From Novosphingobium sp. FSW06-99 (GTDB lineage Bacteria; Pseudomonadota; Alphaproteobacteria; Sphingomonadales; Sphingomonadaceae), in the NCBI RefSeq assembly GCF_001519065.1, contig NZ_KQ954268.1:1-48144 (forward strand): DNA of 48,144 nucleotides, written 5' to 3'. Every line of letters begins with the position of its first letter. The stretch's first letter is position 1. Below, in pieces: positions 9,284-18,807 of this stretch. The notes under the pieces are model-generated. The model did not search any database. It worked only from the letters and a program-made list of their open reading frames with translations, and was not told where the DNA came from. The translations under genes were made by a program, and so were the position numbers.

Positions 9284-12200
9284 GGCGTGGTGCCCGCGAC
9301 GGCCCAGAACGGCGTCGCGCCTCTCGCGTCGGGCTCGATAACGTTGAGGTCGTAAGCGATCGTGTCCAGCACAAAACGCTTGTCGATGGTCTGCACCATG
9401 CAATAGCCATGGACCGCGACATCGGGCACCTGGCTGCCTGATCGCCAGAAGAATTCGCAATCCAGCGCGGTGCCCAGAGCATTGGCATCGAGCCCGCAAT
9501 CGGCGCCGACATAGAGCGCGGGACGAAATCCACCGGCGCGCACGGCAGCGAACCATGCGTTGCAATAGCCCACGATATCGGTTTGCGCCGTGCCACGCGC
9601 CACACTTTCAAGATCGAGCCACAGGCACACGCCTTGCGGCAGGCCACAGGCCCGGGCCTGGCGTACCGCCGATGCGCCATAGGCGTTGCCAAGCGGCGGC
9701 GTTGGGTGCCAGACGCCGGGCGTGACGTGTTGCACCGCCATCAACGCCAGCCCTGCATCGAGGATGGCGGTCGCTTCAGCGGCGCTCAGATCGTCGACGC
9801 CGGGGGTTTCGCGCGCCAGATAGCGAACCGCAAAAGTGAAACCCTGTGCCTTGAACGCCGCCGCGCGACCACTGACCGCCAGGACGCTATCGCAATCGAA
9901 ACCGCGCGCGCCCGGTGGTGCCGCGACGGCATGGCGTGCGGGGTGTGACGGCTGCACCGGTTTGGGCGCGGCGGGTTGGGGCGCGGCAAGCAGCGCGGTG
10001 GGGGCCGCGCCGGGTTGTAGGCCCGGCCTCAACGATCCGATCAGCCGGAGAACGGGGCTGATAAGGCGTTGGGCCAGCCCTTCCAACCTTTGCAAAAGCG
10101 ACATTTCCGCAGGGGCGTCAGTCGGTATTTCGTCGGGATCGGTCCGGTCGGGAATCGCCAGCGTCACCGGCACCGGTAGCGCGTTTTGCGGTGGCGGTGC
10201 TGGCGGTGGCGCCGGATCGGGCGGAGGCGGCGGCGCGGGCGGCGGGTCGGGATCGTGTTTGGCGACGGGCGGCAAGTGCTTTGCCAGAAACCGGTCAAGC
10301 CGGCGGCTGGCACGGGCCAGACGGCTTTGACCGCGACAGCCCAGGGCCAGTCGCCATGCGGCATAGAGCAATTCGAACTCGGCCATGGCGGCACGGCCGA
10401 GAAACAGGCAATCGAGCGCGATATGTGCTGGCGTGTTGGCCCGCAGGACCGTCGTCGCGCGCATTTCCCACGCGGCATCGCCGTCGCCCGGTTCCGGCAG
10501 GGGATGCATGGGCAGGACAGCGGTCACATGCATGCCAAAGCGGCCGGCGTCGCCATTCACCCCGGCGCCGTGGCGCAACAGGATCCAGTCGACCAGATGC
10601 AGCCGGTCGCGCCACTGGCGATCGGCCGCCAGCCGCAAGGCGCGCAACAGCCGCAGCGCAGTTTCCATACGATCGACCCGTGCGACCAACCACCATTGCC
10701 CGTCGGGGTCGCGGCAGGCGAGCGAATGTTTCCCTAAATCGTCGCGATAGCCGATCCGATAGGCATCGGCATGGTGCGTCACCAGCAACAGTTCGGGCAC
10801 GATCCGCCGACCGGCCAGAAAGCTCAGATCATCGGCATCTTGCGCGCCGCCTTCGATCGCCAAATCTTCCGCCGTGACGAGCACGAACAGCACTTCGGCA
10901 GGTTCCCACAGGTGCGGCGGATAACGAAAGTCGATGATGGCATCCGGCGCGCCCTGCGCGAACGGCCAGACCTCGCCCACCTCATGTTCGCGGTCGATCA
11001 GGCCGAGTTCGATGCGGCTGGCCCATTCGGTTCCGGCGACGGCCCGGTGGCGGTGGCGCAGATAATCGAGCCCCCGCCCGCGATCGCGCGTTGCGGGCAC
11101 CGCGCGGCGCAACATTGCCTGCTGCGCCGCGATCTGCGCCCAAGTGTGGTCCCGGGCATGCAGATTTGTCGGGGATGCGGTTGACAGCGGCATGACCCAA
11201 TCGAGCCCGAGCATGCCCATCAACAGATCGAGCACTTCGCCCCGCCGCCGTTCCACCGGATCGGTCTTGCCGACGAGTTCGGCCATGTGCAGTTCATAGT
11301 TGCGGCTGATCAGCGGCGCCACATCGGGGACGATCGGTCGCAACGATTGCCAGGCATAAGTGGGGCCGGATGGGCCCCCCGCCTCGATCGAAACCAGCGT
11401 GCGCAGCAGCGCCAATTGCGCGAAATAGTCAGCTAGCAACTGGTCAAACGCCATTAGATAGCCTTTGAGCTGCTTGGCCGCGCCGCTTCGCGCCGCGCCG
11501 ACGCCATCGGCCAGCGCGTTCTCACCAATGCCGTAAATCAGCGGGAACTGGGTCTGGACTGAAGTATAGGCGGCCAGATCGACATGGTCGCCGATCGGGC
11601 CGGGATAAGCCGCGATATAATCGCCGCGCAGCGCCCAGGTCTTGCGATGGACCGTCCACAAGCCCTCGAGCTTTCGCTCCACGCGCGCCGCATCGGGCAC
11701 AATGCGCGCGCCCATACGCGTGATCGTGATCGAAAATCGGCCATGCGCGAGCGGCCGTGTCCACAAATGCAGGAACGCGCCATCGGGCACCGGGATCGGC
11801 GCGGCCCCGGCAAACGCGTCCGCCTGCCCGTCCAGCCGGACAGTCAGCGCATCAACCGCCAGAATGCCCGGCGCCGCGCCCAGCACTTCGGCCAGGAATT
11901 CGACGGTGAAGCCTGTGGGCGCCGGCTTCAACTGATCGTCTTCGATAAACCCGCGCAGCATCAGCGGGCCGGAAAACACCGCCGTCGTTTCCTGGTGCCG
12001 CGCCCGCCAGTCGGCCAACCCAATTCGGGTGGGTTCAGGGGCCAATGTCAGCGTGAGCGCGAACAGGCCTTGCGCCAGGGCTTCATCGGGATCGGTGTCG
12101 TGGGCGATCTCTATTGCGGCCTCGACTACGGTATCGATCGGAGTGAGCACATCGATGCGTTCGACATCTTCGGCCAGCCCGCGGTGGGCGACGAAACAGC

Positions 12201-12678
12201 GCCGCACGCGTTCGATCAGCGCTGCCTCCTCACCGCCTTCGCGCTTGGCCAGGACGCGGATGGCATAGAGCCCCTGCGGCGCCGGATCGTCGTCGGTCGT
12301 GCCCAGCGGGACCAGCCAGATATTCGCGAGCCCGGGCACCCGGTCGATCAGCAGGCGGCGCCAGTCGGACAGCGTGACCGGGTTGCACGGCAGAATCGAC
12401 CACGCGGGGTACATCGCATGCCGGCGCAGAGCCAGGCGCGCGCTATCGGGCCCTGCCAGCAGATCCTCCACAGGCAGCAGCGCGCGATAGGGCAATTCGG
12501 TCAAGGCATAAGCGAGCTGTTCAAGGATCGTCACGCCGGGATCGGAATAGTTGTAATCAGTCCAGACATCGCCCGCCAAAGTCTGGATCATCGCTATCGC
12601 ATCGGCCACCAGCGCGTGATAGGCGGCCCCCGGCTCGGTCTGCGTGGCGCGGTCGATGGTGCCTGCCGGATCGGTCAT
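9280..12678 (-). CDS. Afp12-like baseplate protein fused to a DUF1906 glycoside-hydrolase-like domain
   Basis: Protein of 1132 aa in one uninterrupted frame. The N-terminal ~790 residues match the second large baseplate protein of eCIS clusters (Afp12-like), with DVWTDYNYSDPGVTILEQLAYALTEL near the start. A Pro-rich segment (PPPAPPPPPDPAPPP, about 800-825) and a variable linker lead to residues 923-1132, a DUF1906/Rv2525c-like module beginning GARGFDCDS, with LWLDLE (Asp1022, Glu1024), PALYVGAD and YDLN. The family has a glycoside-hydrolase-like fold and is associated with cell-wall processing in other bacteria. ATG at 12678 overlaps the upstream stop by 4 bases, and the downstream glycosyltransferase overlaps this stop likewise. 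Afp12 itself lacks such a domain, as far as I know. Inferred: a baseplate-mounted cell-wall-acting enzyme. Confidence 0.85.
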   Translation of the reverse strand: MTDPAGTIDRATQTEPGAAYHALVADAIAMIQTLAGDVWTDYNYSDPGVTILEQLAYALTELPYRALLPVEDLLAGPDSARLALRRHAMYPAWSILPCNPVTLSDWRRLLIDRVPGLANIWLVPLGTTDDDPAPQGLYAIRVLAKREGGEEAALIERVRRCFVAHRGLAEDVERIDVLTPIDTVVEAAIEIAHDTDPDEALAQGLFALTLTLAPEPTRIGLADWRARHQETTAVFSGPLMLRGFIEDDQLKPAPTGFTVEFLAEVLGAAPGILAVDALTVRLDGQADAFAGAAPIPVPDGAFLHLWTRPLAHGRFSITITRMGARIVPDAARVERKLEGLWTVHRKTWALRGDYIAAYPGPIGDHVDLAAYTSVQTQFPLIYGIGENALADGVGAARSGAAKQLKGYLMAFDQLLADYFAQLALLRTLVSIEAGGPSGPTYAWQSLRPIVPDVAPLISRNYELHMAELVGKTDPVERRRGEVLDLLMGMLGLDWVMPLSTASPTNLHARDHTWAQIAAQQAMLRRAVPATRDRGRGLDYLRHRHRAVAGTEWASRIELGLIDREHEVGEVWPFAQGAPDAIIDFRYPPHLWEPAEVLFVLVTAEDLAIEGGAQDADDLSFLAGRRIVPELLLVTHHADAYRIGYRDDLGKHSLACRDPDGQWWLVARVDRMETALRLLRALRLAADRQWRDRLHLVDWILLRHGAGVNGDAGRFGMHVTAVLPMHPLPEPGDGDAAWEMRATTVLRANTPAHIALDCLFLGRAAMAEFELLYAAWRLALGCRGQSRLARASRRLDRFLAKHLPPVAKHDPDPPPAPPPPPDPAPPPAPPPQNALPVPVTLAIPDRTDPDEIPTDAPAEMSLLQRLEGLAQRLISPVLRLIGSLRPGLQPGAAPTALLAAPQPAAPKPVQPSHPARHAVAAPPGARGFDCDSVLAVSGRAAAFKAQGFTFAVRYLARETPGVDDLSAAEATAILDAGLALMAVQHVTPGVWHPTPPLGNAYGASAVRQARACGLPQGVCLWLDLESVARGTAQTDIVGYCNAWFAAVRAGGFRPALYVGADCGLDANALGTALDCEFFWRSGSQVPDVAVHGYCMVQTIDKRFVLDTIAYDLNVIEPDARGATPFWAVAGTTP

Positions 12679-15600
12679 GATGCGCTCGCCGGCGTTCGGG
12701 CATCGACCGGCGGCGTGAAGGCACAAAGTTCGTGCGCCCGCGCCGAAGTGAAATAGTGCCAGCCTTGCCCCGGATCGCGGTCGTGATGCAGCGACAGATG
12801 GACAATCGCCTGTACATATGGGCGATTGCGGATGAATTCGGCGATGGCCTGGCGCGTCCAATACGCCGCATCGCGCGGGGGCAACTGCGGATCGGGCCAG
12901 GGCGACAGCCAGCGCACCAGTTCGTCTTGCAGCCGCGCTTCCCATGCAAAGGCCGTATCGTCGTCGGTGAACGTCAGCGTCGCGGTGACCGAAATGCGGG
13001 TCCACGGCGGATTGGTCACTTGCAAACGCGCAAACGGCGAAGCGATGGTCCCGACGATCCGGCCGATGTTCTGCAACGTGGCGGCATCGACTTCGGGTGT
13101 CGTCGGGTCGGCGATGTTGGGGGTCTGCGGCCCGGCGACCGCGGCCAGCCACACTCGCCCCGGCGCGGGTCGGCCGGTGGCTTCGTCGGTGGCGGGGATC
13201 ACGGCCAGTTGCCACAGTGCGGGGATTGCGGCCAGCGCGATGCGGGCATAATCGTGGCAGGCAATCGCGCGGCCCTTGTGGCGCAACTGTTCGGCCATCC
13301 ACGCGTCAAAGGCAACCCCGACATTCGGAGGCGTCCCGCCAAACCCCGCCATCGGCTGCTGGATCGATCCGATGCCGGGTATCGCGCGTTCGCTTTTGGC
13401 AATCGTTCCGGCGGGCATCTGCGTGCCCAGCCCATCTGCGCCGCCCGGCCCGACCCAGTCGGCGATGGTAACATTGGTGGTCACGCTTTTGATGCAGGCG
13501 CTGTTGGTGCAGCGGGCATCCAGCACCGCGCGCAGCCGCGATGCCGGGCCGCTATCCCCCGGTTGCGCATTGGCCACTTGCAAGCGCACGATCCCGGTGT
13601 TGCGCAAGCCGTCGGTGGTATCGCCGACCAGTTCGACCGGTAGCCAATGGCCGCCGCTCTGTTTTTGCCAGGTCAGGTCGGATCGTCCGGTCGACCACCC
13701 GTCGGGGCCGGCTTCTAGCACGAACAGCAGCGTTACCGCATCGACTGCGTGCGACAAGTCGATGTAGAGTGCGGCCGCGCCGCTGACTTCGGGCAAGAGC
13801 CAGATACCGGCCACTGCGCTGTCCGGCGGAGCTTTGGCCGGGACCGCCTGACCAAACGCGTTGAGGTGGATCAGCGTGCCGTTGGTGCCCAGCGTCGCCG
13901 CATCTACCGCATCGCTGCGTTCGCCGGCAGCATAGTTGATTTGCACCGCCGAGGCCATCGGCAGCCAAGGCGGATTGGGCAGAACCGTTGTCGCGGTGGC
14001 GGTTTGTACCGTTTTCTGCCCCGATTGCAGCGCCGTGCCGATCAGCCCGCGCGCTATCGGCACCGGGTCGCCCGATGCCGCCGCCCATACGTCGCCGAGC
14101 GCAGACGCGGTCTGCAACAGGCGCTCGCCCACCTGGAGCGCGCGGTTGCCTGATGGTGGCGTCAGCCGATCGCGCCAGCTTTCCAGCCAGTTCGACAGGC
14201 CCCCGGTTACGCCTGCGGGATCGATGGCCGGAATGTTGCCGCGCAGGCGTTGCCACAGCCCCGGCGGCGTAACCCCTGTCAGCGCGGCTTTCAGCGCGTC
14301 GAGCGAGTGGCCTTGCGTGTCGCCATCGGCCGCGCTTGCCGATATCGCGCTGTGGAATGCGGTGAACGCGTGTGTTTGCAGACCCGCAACCGTTGACGAG
14401 AGGGTTTTTTGCGTGGTCGCGGGAAATGCAGCGTCGGGCGCTGCGGCAATCGCATCGCCGGCGTTCGCCATCAGCGTGGTCGGCGTGTTGCCCTTGCTGT
14501 TACGGATGGTTTCGGCATTGGCGGCAGACGCGGCCATCAGGTTGCGCGCGTAGAGCGTGTTGCCAAAGGCATAAGCGGGCGCAGCCAGCACGAGTTGCAG
14601 CGTGTTGGCGGCCGGATCGGCATAGAGCGGGGGCGGATCGGCCGGGGCAATGCCCGACAGCGCCAGCACTGATTGCGCGCAAAGCGGCGCCACCGCTGCA
14701 GGCCCCGCGCCATCGGCGGCGGTGCTGCTGCCGTCGGTCTGAAACAGGAACAGCGGCTGGGATTGTGCCGTGGTCCACGGGCCCGGCTGCGCCGGGGCGA
14801 GGCCGGCGCGAAATGTGGTGTTGTCGAACAGCGGCAGGCCGGGGTTTCCCCCGTCGAGATTGACGGTGTAGTCGCTGTACCAGCCCGCAAAACCGGTGCT
14901 GTTCATCGGGCGGCCCGCCCAATCGATCACCAGTTCGAGGCTGGTGGGCACTTTCACGAACAATTCGGTCGCCGAGATCGCCAGCGATGAGGATTGGACC
15001 GGCGTGATGCCGAATATCGGAAAATTCTGCGCCGGATCGATCGCGCCGCCCGAACTCGCCAGTTTTTCGGGCAAGAGTCCCGCGACCGCGACATTGATGC
15101 TGATCGTTGCAATGCGGATCTGGCTGAGCACTTGATAGACGCTGGGCGCACCCGCGGCGCCGGTCGATGGGGCAAGCAACTGAACGATCAGCGTCGGGGC
15201 GTCGGTCAGGCCGGGGAACGCATTGGCGGGTTGATCGGGCGTAGGGGCGCCGGGGGCGGGCTTTGTCGTCACGGCCACCAGTGGCGGAGCGACAGGCGGC
15301 AAGCGGAACGTCAACTGCAAGGTTTCCTGACCGGTGCCCAGCCCGGCGGCGGCGAATTGCAACGCTTCAACCTGCATCCAGCCGCCCGCGGTCGAATATT
15401 GCATTGCGAACCACTGGCCTTCGACGGGGGCGACGACGGCGGTTGCGGTCCCGGGCAAAGCCGCCGAGGCCAGCGTGACCACAACATCGCGCTGGCCGCC
15501 GGCCAGCATCAGCACGTCGCTCGACAGCGAAAATCCCAGTCCCGATGCCTGCATGCTGATCGCGCCGAAACTGCCAGGTTGATCGCCGCCGAAAACCGGG

Positions 15601-16604
15601 AACGACGCGGGATCGTCAGGATCTGCGGTACCGACCAGAACGCCGGTCTGGCCGGTATCGTCGGACGATACGCGGTGCACGCTCAATCCGGTGACCACCG
15701 CCGGCGTAACGGCAAGCGATTCACGCACGGCATAGCCGATCGTCCGACCCGCGCTGTCGGTTCCGGCAAGAAACCGCGTGCCTTTGGGAACCGAGGCCTC
15801 GGTCACACCTTTGGCCAGACCGAACGCGAGATAAGTCTGCGCCGGGACCGCATCGCGGTGGTTTTGGCGCAGGACATCGCGGTAATAGAATTCAAGGAGG
15901 CGCCGGGGAAACCGGTTCAGCGCGCCGCGCGCCTTGGCATAGAGTTGGACAAATGCGATCCACAGCGCGGCCTGCGGGGCATGGCCGCGCTGGTCAAGCT
16001 GGCGTTCGAGCCGGGCTTGCGCCGCCGCCGCGCGCCCGGTCAATTCGGTCAGCAGTGCCTCCGCCAGGGCTTCGAGCAGTTCGATATCACGCCGCCGCCA
16101 GTCTTCGTCACCGCCGCGACGGTGCCGGTGGTGGTGCAAGTTGTGCAGCGGCAGCGCCAGCCCGTCGCGCCGCATGCGCCGGACTTGCGCGGTAAGGAAC
16201 CCGTCAAAATCGGCATCATCGTCCAGAGGTTGCGCATCGGCGATAACGATCAACCCGTGGATGACCAGTTGCGCGCGCACGACATGGCGCTGATACCCGC
16301 TGGCCATGGCCCGCGCCTCGGCCAGCAGCGCGCGCAAGGCGGTCGCGATCTCGGGCAGATCGAGTGCGGCCTCCATCGCCGCGGCCACCGCCGGATCGTC
16401 GCCAAAAAACAGCGACCAATCGCCGTGTGGCGTATCGGTCAAATCATAAAACCGGATCAGGCAGCCGTAGTGCGCACCGAATGCCAGCAATTGCGCGAGG
16501 CTGCGTCCATCGATGGCCAGCGCTTCGGGCCGGGGCGCGGTCGCCGCCCGGTCCTGCTGGCTGAGCGCCGGGTTGAGACAACGCGAGGCCGGACCGATCG
16601 TCAT
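12675..16604 (-). CDS. Baseplate J-like protein (Afp11-like)
   Basis: Protein of 1309 aa. The N-terminal ~300 residues, including a His/Arg-rich loop (HNLHHHRHRRGGDED) and the block RFPRRLLEFYYRDVLRQ, match large eCIS baseplate proteins of the Afp11 type. A long beta-rich middle rich in Ala, Gly, Ser and Thr follows. The C-terminal part has SERAIPGIGSIQQPMAGFGG and an LRHKGRAIACHDYARIAL block, typical of the J-like baseplate fold. In the particle this protein forms part of the wedge ring around the spike. ATG at 16604 overlaps the upstream stop by 4 bases. Confidence 0.85.
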   Translation of the reverse strand: MTIGPASRCLNPALSQQDRAATAPRPEALAIDGRSLAQLLAFGAHYGCLIRFYDLTDTPHGDWSLFFGDDPAVAAAMEAALDLPEIATALRALLAEARAMASGYQRHVVRAQLVIHGLIVIADAQPLDDDADFDGFLTAQVRRMRRDGLALPLHNLHHHRHRRGGDEDWRRRDIELLEALAEALLTELTGRAAAAQARLERQLDQRGHAPQAALWIAFVQLYAKARGALNRFPRRLLEFYYRDVLRQNHRDAVPAQTYLAFGLAKGVTEASVPKGTRFLAGTDSAGRTIGYAVRESLAVTPAVVTGLSVHRVSSDDTGQTGVLVGTADPDDPASFPVFGGDQPGSFGAISMQASGLGFSLSSDVLMLAGGQRDVVVTLASAALPGTATAVVAPVEGQWFAMQYSTAGGWMQVEALQFAAAGLGTGQETLQLTFRLPPVAPPLVAVTTKPAPGAPTPDQPANAFPGLTDAPTLIVQLLAPSTGAAGAPSVYQVLSQIRIATISINVAVAGLLPEKLASSGGAIDPAQNFPIFGITPVQSSSLAISATELFVKVPTSLELVIDWAGRPMNSTGFAGWYSDYTVNLDGGNPGLPLFDNTTFRAGLAPAQPGPWTTAQSQPLFLFQTDGSSTAADGAGPAAVAPLCAQSVLALSGIAPADPPPLYADPAANTLQLVLAAPAYAFGNTLYARNLMAASAANAETIRNSKGNTPTTLMANAGDAIAAAPDAAFPATTQKTLSSTVAGLQTHAFTAFHSAISASAADGDTQGHSLDALKAALTGVTPPGLWQRLRGNIPAIDPAGVTGGLSNWLESWRDRLTPPSGNRALQVGERLLQTASALGDVWAAASGDPVPIARGLIGTALQSGQKTVQTATATTVLPNPPWLPMASAVQINYAAGERSDAVDAATLGTNGTLIHLNAFGQAVPAKAPPDSAVAGIWLLPEVSGAAALYIDLSHAVDAVTLLFVLEAGPDGWSTGRSDLTWQKQSGGHWLPVELVGDTTDGLRNTGIVRLQVANAQPGDSGPASRLRAVLDARCTNSACIKSVTTNVTIADWVGPGGADGLGTQMPAGTIAKSERAIPGIGSIQQPMAGFGGTPPNVGVAFDAWMAEQLRHKGRAIACHDYARIALAAIPALWQLAVIPATDEATGRPAPGRVWLAAVAGPQTPNIADPTTPEVDAATLQNIGRIVGTIASPFARLQVTNPPWTRISVTATLTFTDDDTAFAWEARLQDELVRWLSPWPDPQLPPRDAAYWTRQAIAEFIRNRPYVQAIVHLSLHHDRDPGQGWHYFTSARAHELCAFTPPVDARTPASAS

Positions 16605-17083
16605 CCCGCCGGTGCCGACAGCGTGGCTTCGCGCGTGTAATAGTTGAACACCAGATTGTTGCGCGTGTTGGTTTGGATGACCCGGTAATCGATTGTGATG
16701 GCCAGCAGGCCTTCCTCTTCCGGGGCGCCCGTCACCGCAATGTTTCCGACCGTGATCCGGGGTTCCCATTCGATGATCGCGTTTCCGATCATGCGGGCGA
16801 TGGCGTTGGCGGTGGTTGTGGTCAGCGCGGTGAACACCATCGATTGCAGATCGCATCCGTAAGATGCCAGCATGATCCGCTCGGTCAGCCCGGTGGACAG
16901 CAGGATCCACAAGCTTTGCTGGATATCGACATCGCCTTGCGCCATCACCACCGTTGCGTTGGGGCGCACGAACGTCGGCGGAAACGACCAGCCGCACCCC
17001 AGAAACGCGGGGTAGGACGCGCTCGGTCCGGGTTGGTCACGCCCGCCCGCCGCTGGTCGGCGCAAAGTCGGGCCCCCGCTCAT
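16601..17083 (-). CDS. gp25-like baseplate wedge protein (Afp9-like)
   Basis: Protein of 160 aa of the gp25/GpW family. The family pattern is clear: AFLGCGWSFPP, then DVDIQQSLWILLSTGLTERIM, a YGCDLQSMVF segment, an IIEWEPRI segment, and a C-terminal beta hairpin ending NLVFNYY. Gp25-like proteins link sheath and baseplate and trigger contraction. The start overlaps the VgrG-like gene's stop by 4 bases. Confidence 0.9.
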   Translation of the reverse strand: MSGGPTLRRPAAGGRDQPGPSASYPAFLGCGWSFPPTFVRPNATVVMAQGDVDIQQSLWILLSTGLTERIMLASYGCDLQSMVFTALTTTTANAIARMIGNAIIEWEPRITVGNIAVTGAPEEEGLLAITIDYRVIQTNTRNNLVFNYYTREATLSAPAG

Positions 17084-18807
17084 GGATTGAGCGCCACGGT
17101 TGCGCCGCTGACCGTGACGACCCCGGTGGATTTGAGCTGCGCCGAGGCGGTGCCACTGGCGCTCAGCGCGCTGTCGGCGCCGATGGTGATCGATCCGGTT
17201 GCCGATATGGTGATGTCGCTGGCGCTCTTGATGGCGATGCCGGTCATGCCCATGACAATCGAATTTCCGTTCATATCTTTGATTGTAATAGATTTGTCTG
17301 TGTCATTAACGACGATGGTCTGGTTTCCCGGGGTGACGATTTGCACGGTCTGGCTGTCTTCCAGAAAATCGAGGTGCAGGTTCGCGCGGGTCCTGATGCT
17401 TTTGGTGTTGTTGGCCGCCTCGGGCGTCAGGGCGGGGGGCCTGGCCTTGCTGTACAGCGCGCCCAGCACCACCGGAAAACGTGGATCTCCGGCCAGAAAC
17501 CCGACAATCACTTCATCGCCGATTTCGGGGTAGAAAAATGCGCCGAACCCGCTCGATGCGTAGAACGAGCCGAGCCGCGCCCAGATCCCATCGGTAGATT
17601 TCAGCAAGGGTAGCGACACTTGCACGCGAAATTCGCCGGCCGGGTCGGCGTCGATCTGCATGACCGTTGCCGCCTGAAGACCGTGAACCGGCGGCAACAG
17701 CCCCGCCGCACCCGGCGCGGCGACATTGGGCGCGACCGTCGCGAACCAGTTGGGCGACAGGCCCAGTTCGAGCGTGGTGCGCCACAACCCTTCGGCCAAT
17801 CGGTGGTGTACGCCTGCGACCCAGCCATTGCCGTTGAAGCGGTCGCCCAATCCCGCCAGTGTCACTATCGACCCCGGTTCGGTGAGCGCGCTGCCCTGGA
17901 ACCGCACTGATCCCCGTATTTTCGACAAGTGTGACATCATCAGTTCGGCCGATGCCCACTGCGTCAATTCCCCTGTGGCGAGCGGGCCAGGGGTCTGTTG
18001 GACAAATTCCGATACGCCGAATACCCCCGCCAATGTCGCCGACGAGATGTTGCCGGGCACGCTGACCGATGCCTGCGCGGTCGATGACGTCGCCAGCGTC
18101 TGCGTTGCCGGGTCCCACGCTATGCTCTGGATCGCGTTTCCATCGAACTGGGTCGATGCGTCCATCTCGGTCCGGAAATCGAGGATCGAGCTTCCAAACG
18201 TGAGCGTCAGCACCGGATCGCGCCCGGTGTCCGGCGGCGCCACAGTCACCGTGCCCGCCTTGGCGATCACCACCATGCCGTTTGCCTGCGCCCGCATGAT
18301 CACCAGGTCCCATGGCGAAGCGTAATATTGCACGTTGGTCTGGACGCTGTCGGTTGCGGTTACGGCGGGGGTCAGACCGGCATCGCCGATCAATTTTTCG
18401 CACACCTCGCTGTCGGTCATGTCGGAAAAGACCGCGTTGCCGCGCGCCAGCGTCATCACCATCGCTTTGTCGGTCGCCTCGACGATCAGGCGTGGCGGGC
18501 CGTTGTTGGATGCCTCAATCGCCTGGCGGTAGACGATGCCCGAAAAGACCGTGGTTTCGCTGCCGCCATAGCCGAACGCGATCGTGATCGTCACGCCGGG
18601 CACCAGCAATCCGGAATCGCTGGTGGAAAAGTTCTCTTCGCCCGCCGATCCGTCTGAAATCACCATCCGCGCCTTGGGCAGCCGGTTTACCCCGGTCCAC
18701 ACATCGATCGATACGATCTGGATCGACGGTGGCAAAGCGGTGCCCCCGCATGTCACCGAAAAACCCACCACGGTGGTGGCAAGATCGACGGGTGATGGCG
18801 CGGTCAT
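17080..18807 (-). CDS. VgrG-like spike protein (Afp8-like)
   Basis: Protein of 575 aa. The N-terminal ~370 residues carry the hub-like fold of VgrG/gp27 proteins (GVTITIAFGYGG, YASPWDLVIMRAQANGMVV). An OB-fold/gp5-like part follows (ADPAGEFRVQVSLPLL, IWARLGSFYASSGFGAFFYPEIGDEVIVGFLAGDP), and the C-terminus is a beta-helix-like run of short Thr/Ile/Ser repeats (DITISATGSITIGADSAL). It should form the central spike under the tube, tipped by the PAAR-like protein from 6488. No effector domain is attached at the C-terminus. ATG at 18807 overlaps the LysM gene's stop by 4 bases. Confidence 0.9.
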   Translation of the reverse strand: MTAPSPVDLATTVVGFSVTCGGTALPPSIQIVSIDVWTGVNRLPKARMVISDGSAGEENFSTSDSGLLVPGVTITIAFGYGGSETTVFSGIVYRQAIEASNNGPPRLIVEATDKAMVMTLARGNAVFSDMTDSEVCEKLIGDAGLTPAVTATDSVQTNVQYYASPWDLVIMRAQANGMVVIAKAGTVTVAPPDTGRDPVLTLTFGSSILDFRTEMDASTQFDGNAIQSIAWDPATQTLATSSTAQASVSVPGNISSATLAGVFGVSEFVQQTPGPLATGELTQWASAELMMSHLSKIRGSVRFQGSALTEPGSIVTLAGLGDRFNGNGWVAGVHHRLAEGLWRTTLELGLSPNWFATVAPNVAAPGAAGLLPPVHGLQAATVMQIDADPAGEFRVQVSLPLLKSTDGIWARLGSFYASSGFGAFFYPEIGDEVIVGFLAGDPRFPVVLGALYSKARPPALTPEAANNTKSIRTRANLHLDFLEDSQTVQIVTPGNQTIVVNDTDKSITIKDMNGNSIVMGMTGIAIKSASDITISATGSITIGADSALSASGTASAQLKSTGVVTVSGATVALNP

